DNA of 47,650 nt from positions 110,157 to 157,806 of the forward strand of contig WELB01000093.1 in assembly GCA_009602725.1 (NCBI GenBank), given 5' to 3'. This document shows, piece by piece, positions 1-11,317 of this stretch. Source of the stretch: Spirogloea muscicola (lineage: Eukaryota; Streptophyta; Zygnematophyceae; Spirogloeales; Spirogloeaceae). The notes under the pieces were generated by a model. The model saw only the letters and a program-made list of their open reading frames with translations, did no database searches and was not told the origin of the DNA. Each line of letters starts with the position of its first letter. Position 1 is the stretch's first letter. The translations under genes were made by a program, and so were the position numbers.

Positions 1-565
1 TCACTACTCGATGCATGAATACTAGATGCCAGGAACGGAGCCCTTCTGCCACCTACTAGAGCTCGCCCAGCTTTCTGGTGCAAGGCACTAGCCTGAGCAC
101 GCTGCAAACAGGCCGAAACTCGTCGTCGCAAGAGCGACAGATATGCAGCTGGCAAGCCCATCTCAGCCGGAAACACATCTGCACGTCGAGTGTAGCCTAG
201 ATTGGCAATGTTTTGAAGCGCTGTAGAGCGCTGTTGCGAGACCGCCAGCCTCATCCGAAAGACCCGCGCAAGGGAGTCGGCAGCATTGAAGCCTGGCAAA
301 CCCTGCCGCCGCTCGATAGCCTCCCGGGCAAGCCGCTGGAGGAGATCCAACCAGCCACTGCCAAAGGCCCCGTGTACGTCAATGGCCAGTGCCGCGAAGG
401 CATCGCCTGGAGTACTGCTGACATGGGGGTATTGAGGGCGCCCTGTCTGCCTAGCCTTTGGCTCCGTCATGAACACCTGTAGGCTGGCAGTTCACAGCCG
501 ATTCATTAATATCAGCAGCCGCATTCTCACTTCATGCGCACCGTACGCCTTCTTCCAGCAGCAGC
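1..565 (+). repeat. Retroelement 3' end, tail type A
   Basis: A degraded frame ends L-T-W-G-Y-stop with the stop at 433-435. It is followed by the tail I call type A, starting GGGCGCCCTGTCTGCC and running to about 540. The same frame end and tail recur, inverted, at 4385-4691. The first 120 bases match, inverted, the sequence found before the stop at about 6540 and 30490 (a 'ctggtgcaaggca' block). I infer a 5'-truncated non-LTR retrotransposon copy. It lies immediately upstream of the Dabb gene and may supply its leader. Confidence 0.55.
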
Positions 566-941
566 CGGCGCGGATGACGGCGGCGCTCGCCCGCCTCGGC
601 GCGCCGCCACTCGTCGCCGCCCGCCGCGCAGCAATCGCCGGTGCGCCGCAGCGTCGCGCGGCGGCGGTCTCGGTCAAGGCCGCCGCCGCTGCCGCAGTCG
701 CCGTCACACTTGCTGGCTGTCGCCGTGACTGCCCGCCAGCTGAATCCGCCTCGCACTCTTGGCAGGTGCGCCGCACGCCAGAAGCGCGCTGTGCCTGCGG
801 CCGGCGTCTGGCATCCGCTTCCTCCGCCTCGGCGCCGCGACGTCGGCGGCGTGCTCGTTCGTAGCGAGCCGGCCCTTTGAGCTGGTCGGCTCGGTGGCCG
901 CTGCTGCACGCCGCATTGGCAAGGGGCACTGCACTCGGGTA

Positions 942-2026
942 ATGGCGGCCCCGGGCGCGGCCGTGGCCGAGGGGCCCACCTACGTCGATCACATCGTCTA
1001 CATGAAGGTGGGCTCGCCGGGTGCCACAGGCTTGAGAGAGGCGATCGCCAGCTTGAGCTTGCAGGCACAGTCAGTCCCCTGCTTGTCTAGCAGGACTGCA
1101 TTGCTCTACATGCGCGTATCCGCTTACACCAACTGATGCCTCCCCCTTTTATTTAGTTCGCCGATGTCACCCTTATTGTAAAGTTGGCAAGATGAAATTT
1201 GCTGCGTCTCAACTCTGTGTCATTTGTGTCTCCCTGCTCTTCTTTCCACACAGGTGGCAGAGGGCACGCCACGCGAGAAGGTGGATACGCTGATCACTGG
1301 CTTGAGGGCCCTGGACGGCCTAGACTGCGTCATCCATCTTCGTGCTGGGCTCGCGATCAACTCCGACTCCCCATATACGTTAGCTTTGCATGGCAGGTCG
1401 AGCCTCAGCTCCTGATCTGGCAACTAAAACTCACCTCCATTCAGAAGTGGTGCAAGTGCATTGCATTTGTCTGCCCTCCTTAAGTGCAACTCAGAGATCC
1501 ATGAGAGTGGTGGTTAGCAGATCAGGGCCATCATCAATTCTGGTCATTCTGTGATTCCAGGTACCGCAACAGAGCAGACTTGGATGCTTATGCTGTTCAC
1601 CCAGAGCACGTAGCTGTGGTGCGCGACCTGGTGAAGCCAATTGCTGAAGACGTTGTTACATCGGATTACTATACCCAGCTCCAGGAGGGGCCAGTGCAGG
1701 AGGGCGTGGAGATCATACACTCCTTCATCACCAAGCCTAAGGAAGGTGTCCGCCCAGAGCAGGTGCAGGAGTTGCTGTCGCTGATTCGGAAGCAGGACCA
1801 TGAGTACCCAACCATGCAGCAGGTCAGTGTTGGCGATAACTTCAACAGTGAGAGAGGAAAGGGTTACACAATTGGGTGCGCCTCACTCTTCTCTAGTGTT
1901 AGTGACCACACGAAATATAAACAGGAGTTCGAGCAGAGCAAGGATGCAGAGCTCTTCAGTTCTATTTTTGACCACGTAATATACGTGGACTTTGATGTGC
2001 GCTCGGTAGTTGACGCCAAGTTATAA
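942..2026 (+). CDS. Double Dabb (stress-responsive A/B barrel) domain protein
   Basis: Exons 942-1007, 1254-1396 and 1561-2026 join in phase to about 224 residues. Two Dabb domains follow each other. The first runs from VDHIVYMK through EGTPREKVDTLITGLRALDG and YTLALHGRYRNRADLDAY to HPEHVAVV. The second starts at VEIIHSFITKP and ends near FDHVIYVDFD. Dabb proteins form alpha-beta barrels, usually dimeric; two-domain versions in plants are chloroplast stress proteins. The start is uncertain. The ATG at 942 begins MAAPGAAVAEG, but an ATG at 574 opens an alanine/arginine-rich stretch that would make a good plastid transit peptide if an intron joins it. A TGTAA polyadenylation-type signal lies near 2197. 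The family is clear; the substrate is unknown. Confidence 0.85.
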
Positions 2027-2950
2027 GCGTATTAGACCATTTCATTCATGTGAGTTACAATACAAGAATACGCGCTCCGCTGTTGTCTTGCTAAGCCAAG
2101 ACCTTACTTACTACCAGCAAATCTGTATGTGGATATCTTATCAACATTTGAGGTCACTTGATGCGTGCACCAAATGACTTAATGCATGCACCAGACTGTA
2201 AACAACATATCGCCATCAATGGGCCCAAGGTGTTCTACACCATTGGGTCAGCAGAACTAAGATGACCGTGGGAAGTCGTGCTACTGATTTTTCTTGTTGG
2301 CTACAGCCGCCACTTGATCTGTTTGTGCTTGGAATGACGGAGGTGGCCGTGGGACGCCACTGACATCCAACATCATGACACACTCAGTGAAACATGCACC
2401 GCAATTTTCTGCATGACAATGAGGTCATAGTTTATTCAAGATACAGGTGAACTTCTGCAAAACCTCTAGTATCATGTGCATGCTTCTGACCTGACTGAGT
2501 GGAAGAAATCTGCCAGCGGAGCAGTAAAATCTAGAGGCAAGCCTGTGATATCCATGGCTAAGCCATGGGTGACCTGCTTGTCATGACAGCAGAGCTGAAG
2601 TGATGGAAATGTTCAATGTGCAAAACGAGGAACAGACAATTCAGAAGCATTGTCCACCTCGTGGCAACTATCGACAGCGCAGATTTGCCATTTACTGCTT
2701 ATACTTACAAAGATTGTGCTTATTATTGCATAACCTTCATCCGCTGACCATATTGCAAGCCAGTGGACAGTACATGAATACAAAAGAGCAAAAATGAAGA
2801 CAGAGCGAACAGGCCTGCACATCAATGCCAAGAGAGGACTTCAAGCTGCATTGTGTTCTTGTAAACTGCGAACTTGTAAGTAGAGCCTCCTTCACCAGGC
2901 AGTCACGATGCACATTTTGAAACATGTCACACAAATCAAGCTAAGCCTGG
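2027..2950. other. 3' flanking sequence, no gene seen
   Basis: This stretch lies between the ends of the convergent Dabb and TRIC-like genes. It holds the TGTAA signal of the Dabb transcript and short open frames that match no family I recognise. I see no repeat of the dispersed type here. Confidence 0.5.
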
Positions 2951-2963
2951 CTTGCTACAGCTA

Positions 2964-4198
2964 TCAGTGATGCAAGGCACTTCTCACCAGGATGGGCATG
3001 TGAGCTGACTTGTGCCTTTCAAGTTGTAAGAACAGCCAAATACATCCGAAAGAAGCCGACCTCCACATCCTGACAACAGGAAAAGGAAAGTTCACAGGAA
3101 GCGCAATCGCCTGCTGCCAGACCAGTGCATTTGCAAGTGCCCTTTCTATGCAGATTTGAGAGCTCTGATGTAGGAGTAGTGTACCACCCAGTGTGCCAAG
3201 GAATAGGGGTGCGACAATTGAACCCTCGCCAAACAACTTGATGGCAGTGTCCATCTAACATGCCAGGAATAAGTTAGGTGCTGTAGGCTGTCACCAGTAC
3301 CAATTGCACATAGTAGCACTGCCACACGGAGCTATCAATACAACGACTGAAGCATACATGCTATCAAGAAGTAACAGAATCTCTGGTGCAGGCTTCACGC
3401 AGACAAACGTCTGACACTCACCCTTGACGTCATCACCCGAGCCTTTAAAAGACCAGAGCAGGCTCGACATGCTGCCTGCTCGAGCAATCCCGACACAACT
3501 GCATGTCAGAAAAGCAGTAGGAGGGTACACGTCGTCCAGAAGAGGAAGTTGCTGCTGTATGGACGATTGCTTGGTGCAAAAGCTGCATAAATCAAGTCAC
3601 ACTGGGCCCACCTTCACAAGTGTATAACGATAGACCTTAAACCCCAGGTCATATGGTGAGTACGTGATGATCCACCTGGGATCAGCACCTCTGATGAGGC
3701 ACAGTCAGCACTGGCATTGATGTAAACGAGAGACTGCTTGTTGCGGAAGGCTGCCTCCTCCACTGCAGTACAAGCATATGCAGCCTCCCAAGGCCATGGT
3801 AGATTTAATAGAACAGAGGAGGAACATCAGGGATGAGAAGTACCAGCAAAGCAGATGAATCGTCAGGATGAGATCGTTCCTGAGCCAAGCAGGAGGCTCC
3901 TGTGTCCAGGCGACAGCCAAAGGTCAGCCCTTGCCGGCCTGAGTCAGTCTCGTCAGCCTTGCCATGGTCTCACGAGTCAATCTTTGAATGCACTTGCCAG
4001 GGTCAGCAGTGACGTTGTTGTCCCGCCGCCGAAGCCAGCTGCGAACGATATCCAGAAGGACGCCATCCAGTACCACCGGAAGGGAGTGTCACGCAATGAC
4101 GCAGATGCAAAGCTGCAGTGTCCGAGCAACAGCCAGCTGAATGGAATCTGGCGGTACAGCCTTCCCATCTGCACGAGGTCATGATAGGCCGACTGCAT
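2964..4198 (-). CDS. Probable TRIC-type intracellular cation channel
   Basis: Three separated exons on this strand carry TRIC (TMEM38-like) signatures. The first, starting at an ATG at 4198, has two hydrophobic segments and a glycine turn (WYWMASFWISFAAGFGGG). The second, 3612-3690, reads PRWIITYSPYDLGFKVYR then LVK, matching the W-x-x-x-x-Y-x-P-x-D core of the pore-forming helix. A third, near 3420-3490, contains SLLWSFKGSGDDVK, like the conserved G-x-x-K-G-S-G motif. A last hydrophobic segment (SIVAPLFLGTLGGTLLL) lies at about 3150-3220. TRIC channels carry potassium counter-ions in ER-type membranes. The exon between GFGGG and the PRW block was not resolved, so the model is incomplete and the family assignment is a motif-based inference. 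Confidence 0.45.
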
Positions 4199-4384
4199 TG
4201 CAGATCGCGGCCCTTCTCCCCTTCTTCGACCAGACTGCGGCCCCTTCTTGCCTTCCTCGACCAGACTGACTGGTTTGCTTCGCCACTGGTTGTGGACCTC
4301 TTCAAGGGCCAGATCGCTCCCGGGAGATACTGCAAAGTGCAGACGGAGGCTTTGCGCCTTGAAGCCGCAGGCAGCGTCGGCTTG

Positions 4385-4740
4385 CCGGGGCGTGGAGTCG
4401 CCCCGCAAGAGAAAGCGGCTGCTGATATGAAAGAATCGGCTGTGAAATGCCAGCCAGATGCATACAGGTGTTCATGACGGAGCCAAAGGCTAGGCAGACA
4501 GGGCGCCCTCAATACCCCCGTGTCAGCAGTAAGAAGTCAGATGAGCTGAGGGGAGGAAGAGCAACCCCGCTGCGCAAGCCAGAGGCTGCTGCAAGGGCGC
4601 GACCAGCGCGGCGGTGCAAAGCAAGCGCTTGGGAGCGCTGCAGGGACATAGACAGTCGCATACGGTAGCAGGACACCAGACCCAAAGGCACCGAGCCACC
4701 GGGAAGGGCAGCACCCCCGCAAGCAGGCCGTGCGAGCAGA
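4385..4740 (-). repeat. Retroelement 3' end with coding tail, tail type A
   Basis: Positions 4691 to 4509 encode a 60-residue tail containing CYRMRLSMSLQRSQALAL and HRRAGRALAAASG, ending LLLTRGY-stop. The same protein tail is encoded at 29301-29594, also on the minus strand. After the stop comes tail type A down to about 4385. Conservation at the protein level between separate copies supports a real element reading frame. The copy sits just upstream of the TRIC-like gene and points the same way. Confidence 0.6.
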
Positions 4741-4867
4741 CCAGCGTAAGCTACGAGGAGTGTGATTGCGATGACGTAGGCGGCCGTTGTCCCCTCTCTT
4801 GGTTGTTACTTTGGCAATTGTTTGCAAGGAGATAGCAAGGAGATTGCAAGGACGAGCTGCGCCGTCA

Positions 4868-5010
4868 CGATAGCGGAGGAACGATGATTGAAGGCGCGCG
4901 GAGCGCATGAAATGAAAGGGAGGCCAATCCAAGCCAATCTATTCTGACCTGCACTTGCTGACTAGAGGTTACTGAGAGCGTCCTTGTCGTCTTAGCACTT
5001 AGTCCCCTGC
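4868..5010 (+). repeat. Retroelement 3' end fragment
   Basis: Starts with GCGCGCGGAGCGCATGAAATG, a block repeated near 26812, 29212, 30956, 36402 and 39273. It continues to an in-frame SDLHLLTRGY-stop ending near 4976. Only the last codons of the element frame survive. An unrelated-looking 3' tail follows. Confidence 0.55.
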
Positions 5011-5269
5011 TTTCTGCGCCATTCGGCTTCTCTTGACCTTGTCCATTCCTTTTGGGCTGGCTTCTCCCAGCCACCAGTCACTTCGGCCGCGCTTTTCTAA
5101 GCCAATACATTTTTCAGGCAGAATCTAGTGCAAATTGAGCAAGGCTACAGAAAACGGCCGGAAGATGGGGCTGTAGACAGCTTGGCGGCGCCTCGCTTAT
5201 GCAAGGGCTCTTCTGAAGTACATTCCTTTGGGCTGGCTCTCAGCCACTGCCTTACATGTAAGAGCTGAT

Positions 5270-5600
5270 TCAGAAGGAGAGAGGCGCGCGGCGCGCATGT
5301 AATGCGCATGTAATAATATCAAGCCAATGGGCAAATGCTATTGCTACAAGTGGGCAAATGAAGCAGAGCCCTATTATAAGGGTGGTAAATTATCAAGTGC
5401 AACAGCCGGCTGAAGGGGGGAAGGGGAGTTTAGTACCACAAGTGAGCATACGAATTTCCAACAGGCTAACTTAAGGAGCCGGAGCACCGCCACAGAAGCC
5501 AGTGGCCTGTCTTAGAGCGCGCCCAGCACGCCAGATCAGAAGTCAAAGCTTGGGAGCGCTGCAAACATAGCTAAAGCCGCATCTTAAAGTCTGTAAAATG
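5270..5600 (-). repeat. Eroded retroelement fragments
   Basis: Around 5280 the GCGCGCGG-GCGCATG block recurs in altered form. From 5440 to 5580 the minus strand resembles the region before the conserved stop at 4540-4690 and 28760-28870 (a 'gagccggagcaccgccacagaa' region on the plus strand), but with in-frame stops. It is an old, inactive copy. Confidence 0.4.
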
Positions 5601-6269
5601 ACGCATTCTATTTCAATGTAGAGAGAGAACGGCTGAAGCTCTTCTGAGGTGGCCGGTGACTCTAGATAGCTAGCACATAGTTAAGCGAAGGGGTCAGCGG
5701 GAAAGTCCTAAAATGTAAGGACAACGCACTAGCAAGTGTAAGCAAGTGTAAGCAAGTGTAAGTGGCTCTTACATATGGCCATTGAGAAATTACTCTACAG
5801 CCACTGCACCTTCACAGCTGCTCTATCTCCACCTTGTTGGTCTTCTTCTGCCTCGTCTGTGGCGGAGCTCTGGCTCTCAAAGTTAGCCTGTCCCGCGTGT
5901 GCTCACTCGATATTCCTAGAGTCTCCCTCCAGCTGTACTTCGCCCTGTTAATGTAGCGACCCTTTAGCCTAAATTTTCAATTTGTGTAGCCCCACGCTTT
6001 GCAGTAATTTTTCCTTCTGTCCTCCTCCAACTGCTCCACGTACAACCTTCGTCTACCTTAGCATAGGGCTTTGCGCTTTGTGTAGCCCCTTACTTGCTTT
6101 AGCATTTGCCTGAACAGTGTATTAGCTTACTTATCATGGCCTCCATTTCCTAGCAGGGCTTACTGAGTGTTTCGTAGCTGCTTGCTTCCATTTGTGCTAG
6201 CTTTAGCGCTTCTCTCAGCAGCCTCTGGCTTGCGCAGCGGGGCTTGCTCTTCCCTGGCCCCTTCGAACT
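5601..6269. other. Non-coding stretch with a short tandem repeat
   Basis: No gene is recognisable. At 5730-5762 the unit AAGTGTAAGC is repeated about three times. The rest is T-rich in the plus strand with several TTGTGTAGCCCC-like words (5984, 6080) repeated imperfectly, which suggests further unclassified repeat material. Confidence 0.4.
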
Positions 6270-6900
6270 TTGTTCACTTGTTTCAAATGGGCTGGCCACT
6301 CCCAGCCACCTGCCTCTCCTGGAATCTGCTGTAGGTTATGTAGATCTTTAGATGTGCTTGCCTTTGTACTCGGCCATTTGGCCTACGTTTGTTTCAAATA
6401 CACAAAACACACACGCCGCACACTTGACATTGTGGGCGTGCAACCTGGTGGAGGACCACGGGCCCTGGTCGACGTTGTGGTAACGGAGGCGTACAAGGGA
6501 CCAGCATCGTTTCGGCCTGTTTGCAGCGTGCTCAGGCTAATGCCTTGCACCAGAAAGCTGGCCGAGCTCTAGTTGGTGGCAGAAGGGCTTCGTATCTGAC
6601 ATTTAGCATTCAGGCATCGATTAGCGACCTTTATGTTTTGACCCGTGGTTACTGAGCGGGTCACTTTGCTGTAGATTATGTAGGTCTTTAGATGTGCTTG
6701 CCTTTGTACTTGGCCTTTGGCCTTCGTTTGTTTCAAATACACGAAATCTTCCTCCTGGACTGCGAGGGCAAGGGAACGTCTTTCTCTTTTCCTTTTATGC
6801 GCAGTGTGCGCGTCCTTATTTTGTCTTGAACATGTACCGGCTCGCTTGGCCTCCCTTTCATTTCGCGTGCTCTGTGCGCCTTCTTCAGAAGAAATAAACA
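6270..6900 (+). repeat. Retroelement 3' end, tail type C, two nested copies
   Basis: A frame ending SDLYVLTRGY-stop closes near 6653, followed by tail type C with CTTTAGATGTGCTTGCCTTT and a TTTCAAATACACGAA block. The tail C block also occurs at 6345-6410 ahead of this stop, so one copy appears inserted into another. The same arrangement recurs at 30480-30700. At 6850-6890 the inverted CGCGCGCC end block is present in altered form. Confidence 0.55.
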
Positions 6901-6954
6901 GAAGAGCTTCTACTTCACACAGCCACCGCTTTTGAGAAGGCCTGTCCATTCCTT

Positions 6955-7665
6955 TGGAGAAAGAGCTCGCCCATTGAGGATAGGGGCTGGAACAGCCAGC
7001 CCAAAAAAGAATGAGCAGAGTACAAGTTTGGGCTGGCCTCTCACAGCCACCGCTGTCAATTGGGTAGAGCTGTTTTATCTGAGAAGGCGTGTTTTGTTGC
7101 CATTCTACTGGCCTTTCACAGTAGCCAGCGACGAAGGTCAACAATTTGTGGTGAGGTACGTCTCGTTCCGTATGCAAGTTTCTTTTGCAGCAGCAGTCGG
7201 CGGTGAATCTCCCGCCAAGCCGCGGCGGCAGCATTCCGCCAAAATCGATATGAGATATCTAGCAAGTATCTTGCCGCAAACATTTTTGCCGCCCAGAGCC
7301 CAGCGGTAGAAGCGAGGGTCCCATAGCGCGCGCAACCAGCCCGCGCTGCCCGGCAGCAAAAAAAGTTCGCGAGGGAGAGCCCCCGCCACTTTCTCCCGCC
7401 CTGCCGCCAAATCAGTGAGCTGTTCCAAAGAGGGCGGGAGGCGGGGGCCCGCCCAGCTGACAAAAGAAAGAAAGGGCTCGCCCATTGAGGATAGGGGCTG
7501 GACAAGCCAGCCCAAAAATGAATGAACAAAGAACGAGAAGGGGGCCAGAGGAAGCCAGAGGAAGCGCTAAGAAACCAAAGCACACAAAGAAAGAAAGCAG
7601 CTACAAATTACTCAGTAACCCCTGCTAAGCAGCCGCAAATCACAGAGGCTAGGGTCCTGGAAGTG
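6955..7665 (-). repeat. Retroelement 3' end, tail type B with hairpins
   Basis: Reading the minus strand, CDLRLLSRGY-stop ends near 7608, then tail type B runs through a TTCTCGTTCTTTGTTCATTC-like run to the hairpin GGGCTGG-loop-CCAGCCCC and the block ATCCTCAATGGGCGAGCC (7473-7515). A second hairpin block lies at 6958-7018. The sequence between (about 7030-7470) is GC-rich and I recognise nothing in it. Confidence 0.55.
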
Positions 7666-8377
7666 GGTCCCCTGGACAGAGCCAGAGACAAACCTCCACA
7701 AACCCCAGCACCCCAGCACCCCAGCAATATTTGGATATTGAATGTAGGAAGAAATTGGAAAGGACCTGCTTTCCACCCCCCCTTTTCACAACCCTCGCCC
7801 GCTTTGGGGGACACTTTTATTGCGGATATTTGAACTTGAATCGAAACGCCGCCATAAATGGCCACAGCGCGCGGCGCGGTGGGGGCGAAGAAGGGCGCCC
7901 CGCCCCGCTCACCGACTGCTCGTCCAGGGGCAGCCCCCCAAAAAAGGTAGAAAGTAGAGCCGGCCCGCCTTGGCGTCGCCGATCGCCACGTGGCAAGCAA
8001 CTTCCCGGGCAGCTAGTTGCTCAGCCTCCTCCAGCTCGTGCAGCACTTGGTTCCAGGATCGGCAGCTCTTCCACCCCGCCTGTCCTCCCGCCACAACCGC
8101 GCCCGCCTCCGGCCAGCTTGCTACAGCCGCCTCAGCGCCTTCGCGGGCTGCGCACTCCTGCGCCCTGCGCAAGACCCGGGACGCGCATGCCGCTTGGCGT
8201 ACTGCTGGCAGCAGCAGCTTAGTGCCTCAGCTCTGCTGCACCGAGCCTCGACACGGCGCTCTTCCTTTGGCCCTAGTAGAATAGCTCTCCGCTTCGCTGA
8301 TCGTGTGTACCCGGCAGCTGCTCTAGCAGCTGCTAGCGGGCTGCCACTGAGCTACGAGTGGCATCAGAGCTGACAAG
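7666..8377. other. Upstream region of the cyclin gene
   Basis: GC-rich sequence just before the cyclin start, expected to hold its promoter and leader. A minus-strand frame from 8172 to 7909 (starting MRRAQECAAREGAEA) looks mildly protein-like and could be the first exon of a divergent gene, but no continuation or family was found. CAAT- or TATA-like words are not convincing. Confidence 0.35.
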
Positions 8378-11317
8378 ATGGTGACTACCAGGCGACGAAG
8401 CTTTCAAGATGTGCGCGCTGCGCCAGTGGCGCCCAAGGCGAAGAGGAGGCGGCAAGCCAGGTACCTGCGTGTAGCAAAATTTGTTGTACAGTGACCATTG
8501 CAATACTTATTTATCTACTGCTAGGTACAAATTGGTAGGTGCACTTAAGTTGGCCCCTGAGGACAACTATTGACCGACGCTCTGATGAACATCTGATGCA
8601 GAACAAACACATCATCATGGCAAGGTTCCTCGGATGAGTCCAGTTGCTTGACATCCTCAACTCGGTCAAGGTCAGAATCACTTGCTTGCTTGATAAGCTG
8701 CAAGTCTCAATTGCTGCTCTTGACAGTAGGATAAGATATCCACAAGCGATGCTCTGATGTAGTGTTGCATAGTCTACATTGCCTAATATCATGTTACAGG
8801 CTGCTGGATCCACAGCATTTGATGCAATCCTGAAAGATCGTGTCTCCCTGTGGCAGGTCACAGAAGTCTGGCTGCCACTCCTCTGACACTGCTTCACAGG
8901 TGACATTCACATATACACACACGGTGCAAGGCCTACTCTAGCTAGTCTGGCGAGGATAAATGATCGGTCATCAGCACGCTACATTGCATTTCCGTCTCTG
9001 TCTGTATTTTTTTGAATCACTTGCTACTTTAGTCCATGTCATTTATGACATCTTATTCCATCTTGTTTATCGTGTACAGGAAGTCTGTCCTTGGCAAGAG
9101 AAATCTGTTGCTGGGCATTCACAAGCAGAGGAGCAGGCCCCACGAAGCACAATCCAAGATCTCAACGATGATGGCTGTGCAGACCGATTGCACAACACAA
9201 GCAGCACTCACCTGGCCTCAAGTTCTTCAGACATGCTTCCAGCTCAGCAAGACAAGGTTGGCATTACCGCCATCTGCAGAAGGAGGTGCCAAGCCTTTCA
9301 ATCCGCAGAAGACTTCTACATTGAAGCAGCCGTGACGGCACAAGAGCATGTCAGCAAGATGGCATACTCTGAAGGGCCGGATGGACTTTCAAGAGCAAAT
9401 ACCTTGCGCACACAACAGAGCGCTAATGAAGGACTGAGTGGCCAAGACAGACCAGCTGAAGAAATGTTTCTCGCATCAGAAGAGTCTGCCTCGTCTGTCT
9501 CCATTATCCTTGACGATAAAGAAGACCTTGAAGTGCTAGCCTGTCCTGGAGCTGCCGAAGGAGTGGAGGGAGCTCTAACCTCAGAAGACATTGGCAAGGT
9601 CAAGAAGCTTGGAACCGCTGTTGAGGACCTTACAGTACCACTTAGCAATGTGACTGTCACCACTGCAGTCAGTGGCAGTCACATTGGTAAAGATCCACTT
9701 CTAGCCTCTGAATATGTGGAGGACATGTATACCTCATGCAGAGACAGAGAGGTAAGTCGCAGACAGAGTATTACACTTGATATGCAACCTGTGATTGTGA
9801 AGGCACTCCTCCTGGACACATCCTCAAGTTTCCACTTTTATCTGTGATTGCAGGGTCAATCAAGGTTGCCTCATGATTATCTGAAGAGACATGGACAGCG
9901 CCCAGAAATAAACGAGCGGATGCGAGCAATTCTCATTGATTGGCTGATTGAGGTGATTAAGCGTTCCAGATTTTGCTCAAATTGCAAGTGTAAGCCTTTG
10001 CACTTTCTCGGCATGTGCACAGGTACTTCTCTGTGCTGCTATGCGTCTGAGCTAATCTCAGCTCACTGTGCATTTGGAGCAGGTGCACTTACAATTGGAA
10101 ATGATGCCCGAAACATTGTACCTTACAGTACAGATTCTTGACCGTTACCTTGCCAAGGAGGCTGTCCATCGCAGTAACCTTCAGCTTGCTGGAGTTACAG
10201 CATTACTGGTTGCGTCAAAGTACGAGGAGGTCAACCCTTGCTCGGTACATACAAAATATTCCTCCATTTGTGCTACATATTCTAGGACTGCAACTAGGCC
10301 CTCTCTTCACACTGAATGAGGTGCTGTATGCAAGATGCAAGATCTGTTGGACTGGATGCTATCTTCTATACTCTTCTAAGTGCTGTTTAATGTACAGGTC
10401 GCAGAACTGGTTGACATCACATCTGGCGCTTGTGGAAAGGATGATCTGCTTGCTTCTGTAAGCAACTTCCTGACTTGACCAAAGGCTGTATGTGTCCTGA
10501 ATTTACATATTTACGATATCTGTCAGAGAGTGCAGGTGATAGTGCGGGCGGGCCCAAAGCTAGAGAAAGCTCTTCGGTACTGACCTTCAATCTACTTTGG
10601 TGCTCGCAGGAAGTGAAGATGCTGAATGCTTTGGAGTTTGCACTTGGTGTACCAACTGTGTATACGTTCTTGCAGCACTACCTGCTTCGCTCAGCCGCTG
10701 ATAGTCTGGTCAGCACTGCCAGCATTTACTAGTCATTTCAGCAAGCTCTCACTCTTGCAGTCTACCAGACATCTTGCCAGTCTGCAGAATATTAGCAATT
10801 CTCTCCTGAAGATGATTGACTTTCTTCGTGCAGGTTGCAACAGTCAGCACCTACATGGTGGACCTTACTCTGCAACAGTACTCTATGTTGCACTTTTCAC
10901 CTTCATGTGTGGCTGCCGCTGCTCTCCATAATGCCCACCTTCTTGTCAAACAGACATCAGACTGGAGATCTGGGGTTGCCACCTGGACCGGCTATGCAGA
11001 TGCCACACTCCGGTACTTCATTCACAAACATTCACATGCTGATCTGCCTTAGTCAAATTTGCTGCTGTTATTGCAGGCCCAGCAGTGCCTCTTGCTCAGG
11101 CTATTGACTTTCAAGTCTGTAATCCACACCACCTGTGCCGTTGATGTGCTTCAGACCTTGTGCCGAGCAAATGCTGGACTTGCAGCAGGATGCAAGCAAT
11201 GGGAGTCTAGTAGCTGTTTACAGGAAATACTGCCTCCCTCAGAACCTTCACGTTGCTCACATGGCATGCCCTATGACAGAGGAGATTACTTCTTCCCTTA
11301 CCAACTCATTATCTTAG
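8378..11317 (+). CDS. B-type (mitotic) cyclin
   Basis: Regulatory subunit of a mitotic cyclin-dependent kinase. The cyclin box is split over short exons with matching phases: 9854-9952 ([13 protein letters not shown]), 10083-10244 ([20 protein letters not shown], then KYEE), 10398-10457, 10610-10708 ([20 protein letters not shown]), a 19-base exon at 10761-10779, 10844-11012 and 11155-11317 ([18 protein letters not shown]). MRAILIDWL followed by MPETLYLTV is typical of A/B-type mitotic cyclins; B type fits best. The first exon, 8378-8460, encodes a basic N-terminus (MVTTRRRSF). The region 9080-9751 ends YVEDMY at a perfect GTAAGT donor. It encodes a variable acidic linker, but two frames are open there, so at least one intron is unresolved. 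A classical RxxLGDIxN destruction box was not found; RKSVLGKRN just after the first intron is a weak candidate. Confidence 0.9.

Noticed and set aside
5730-5762. Direct repeats considered as a CRISPR-like array
   Set aside because: Three contiguous 10-base units without spacers in a eukaryotic nuclear sequence; a simple tandem repeat.
7909-8172. Minus-strand frame MRRAQECAAREGAEA
   Set aside because: Somewhat protein-like, but no continuation, splice partner or family could be found; kept only as a note upstream of the cyclin gene.
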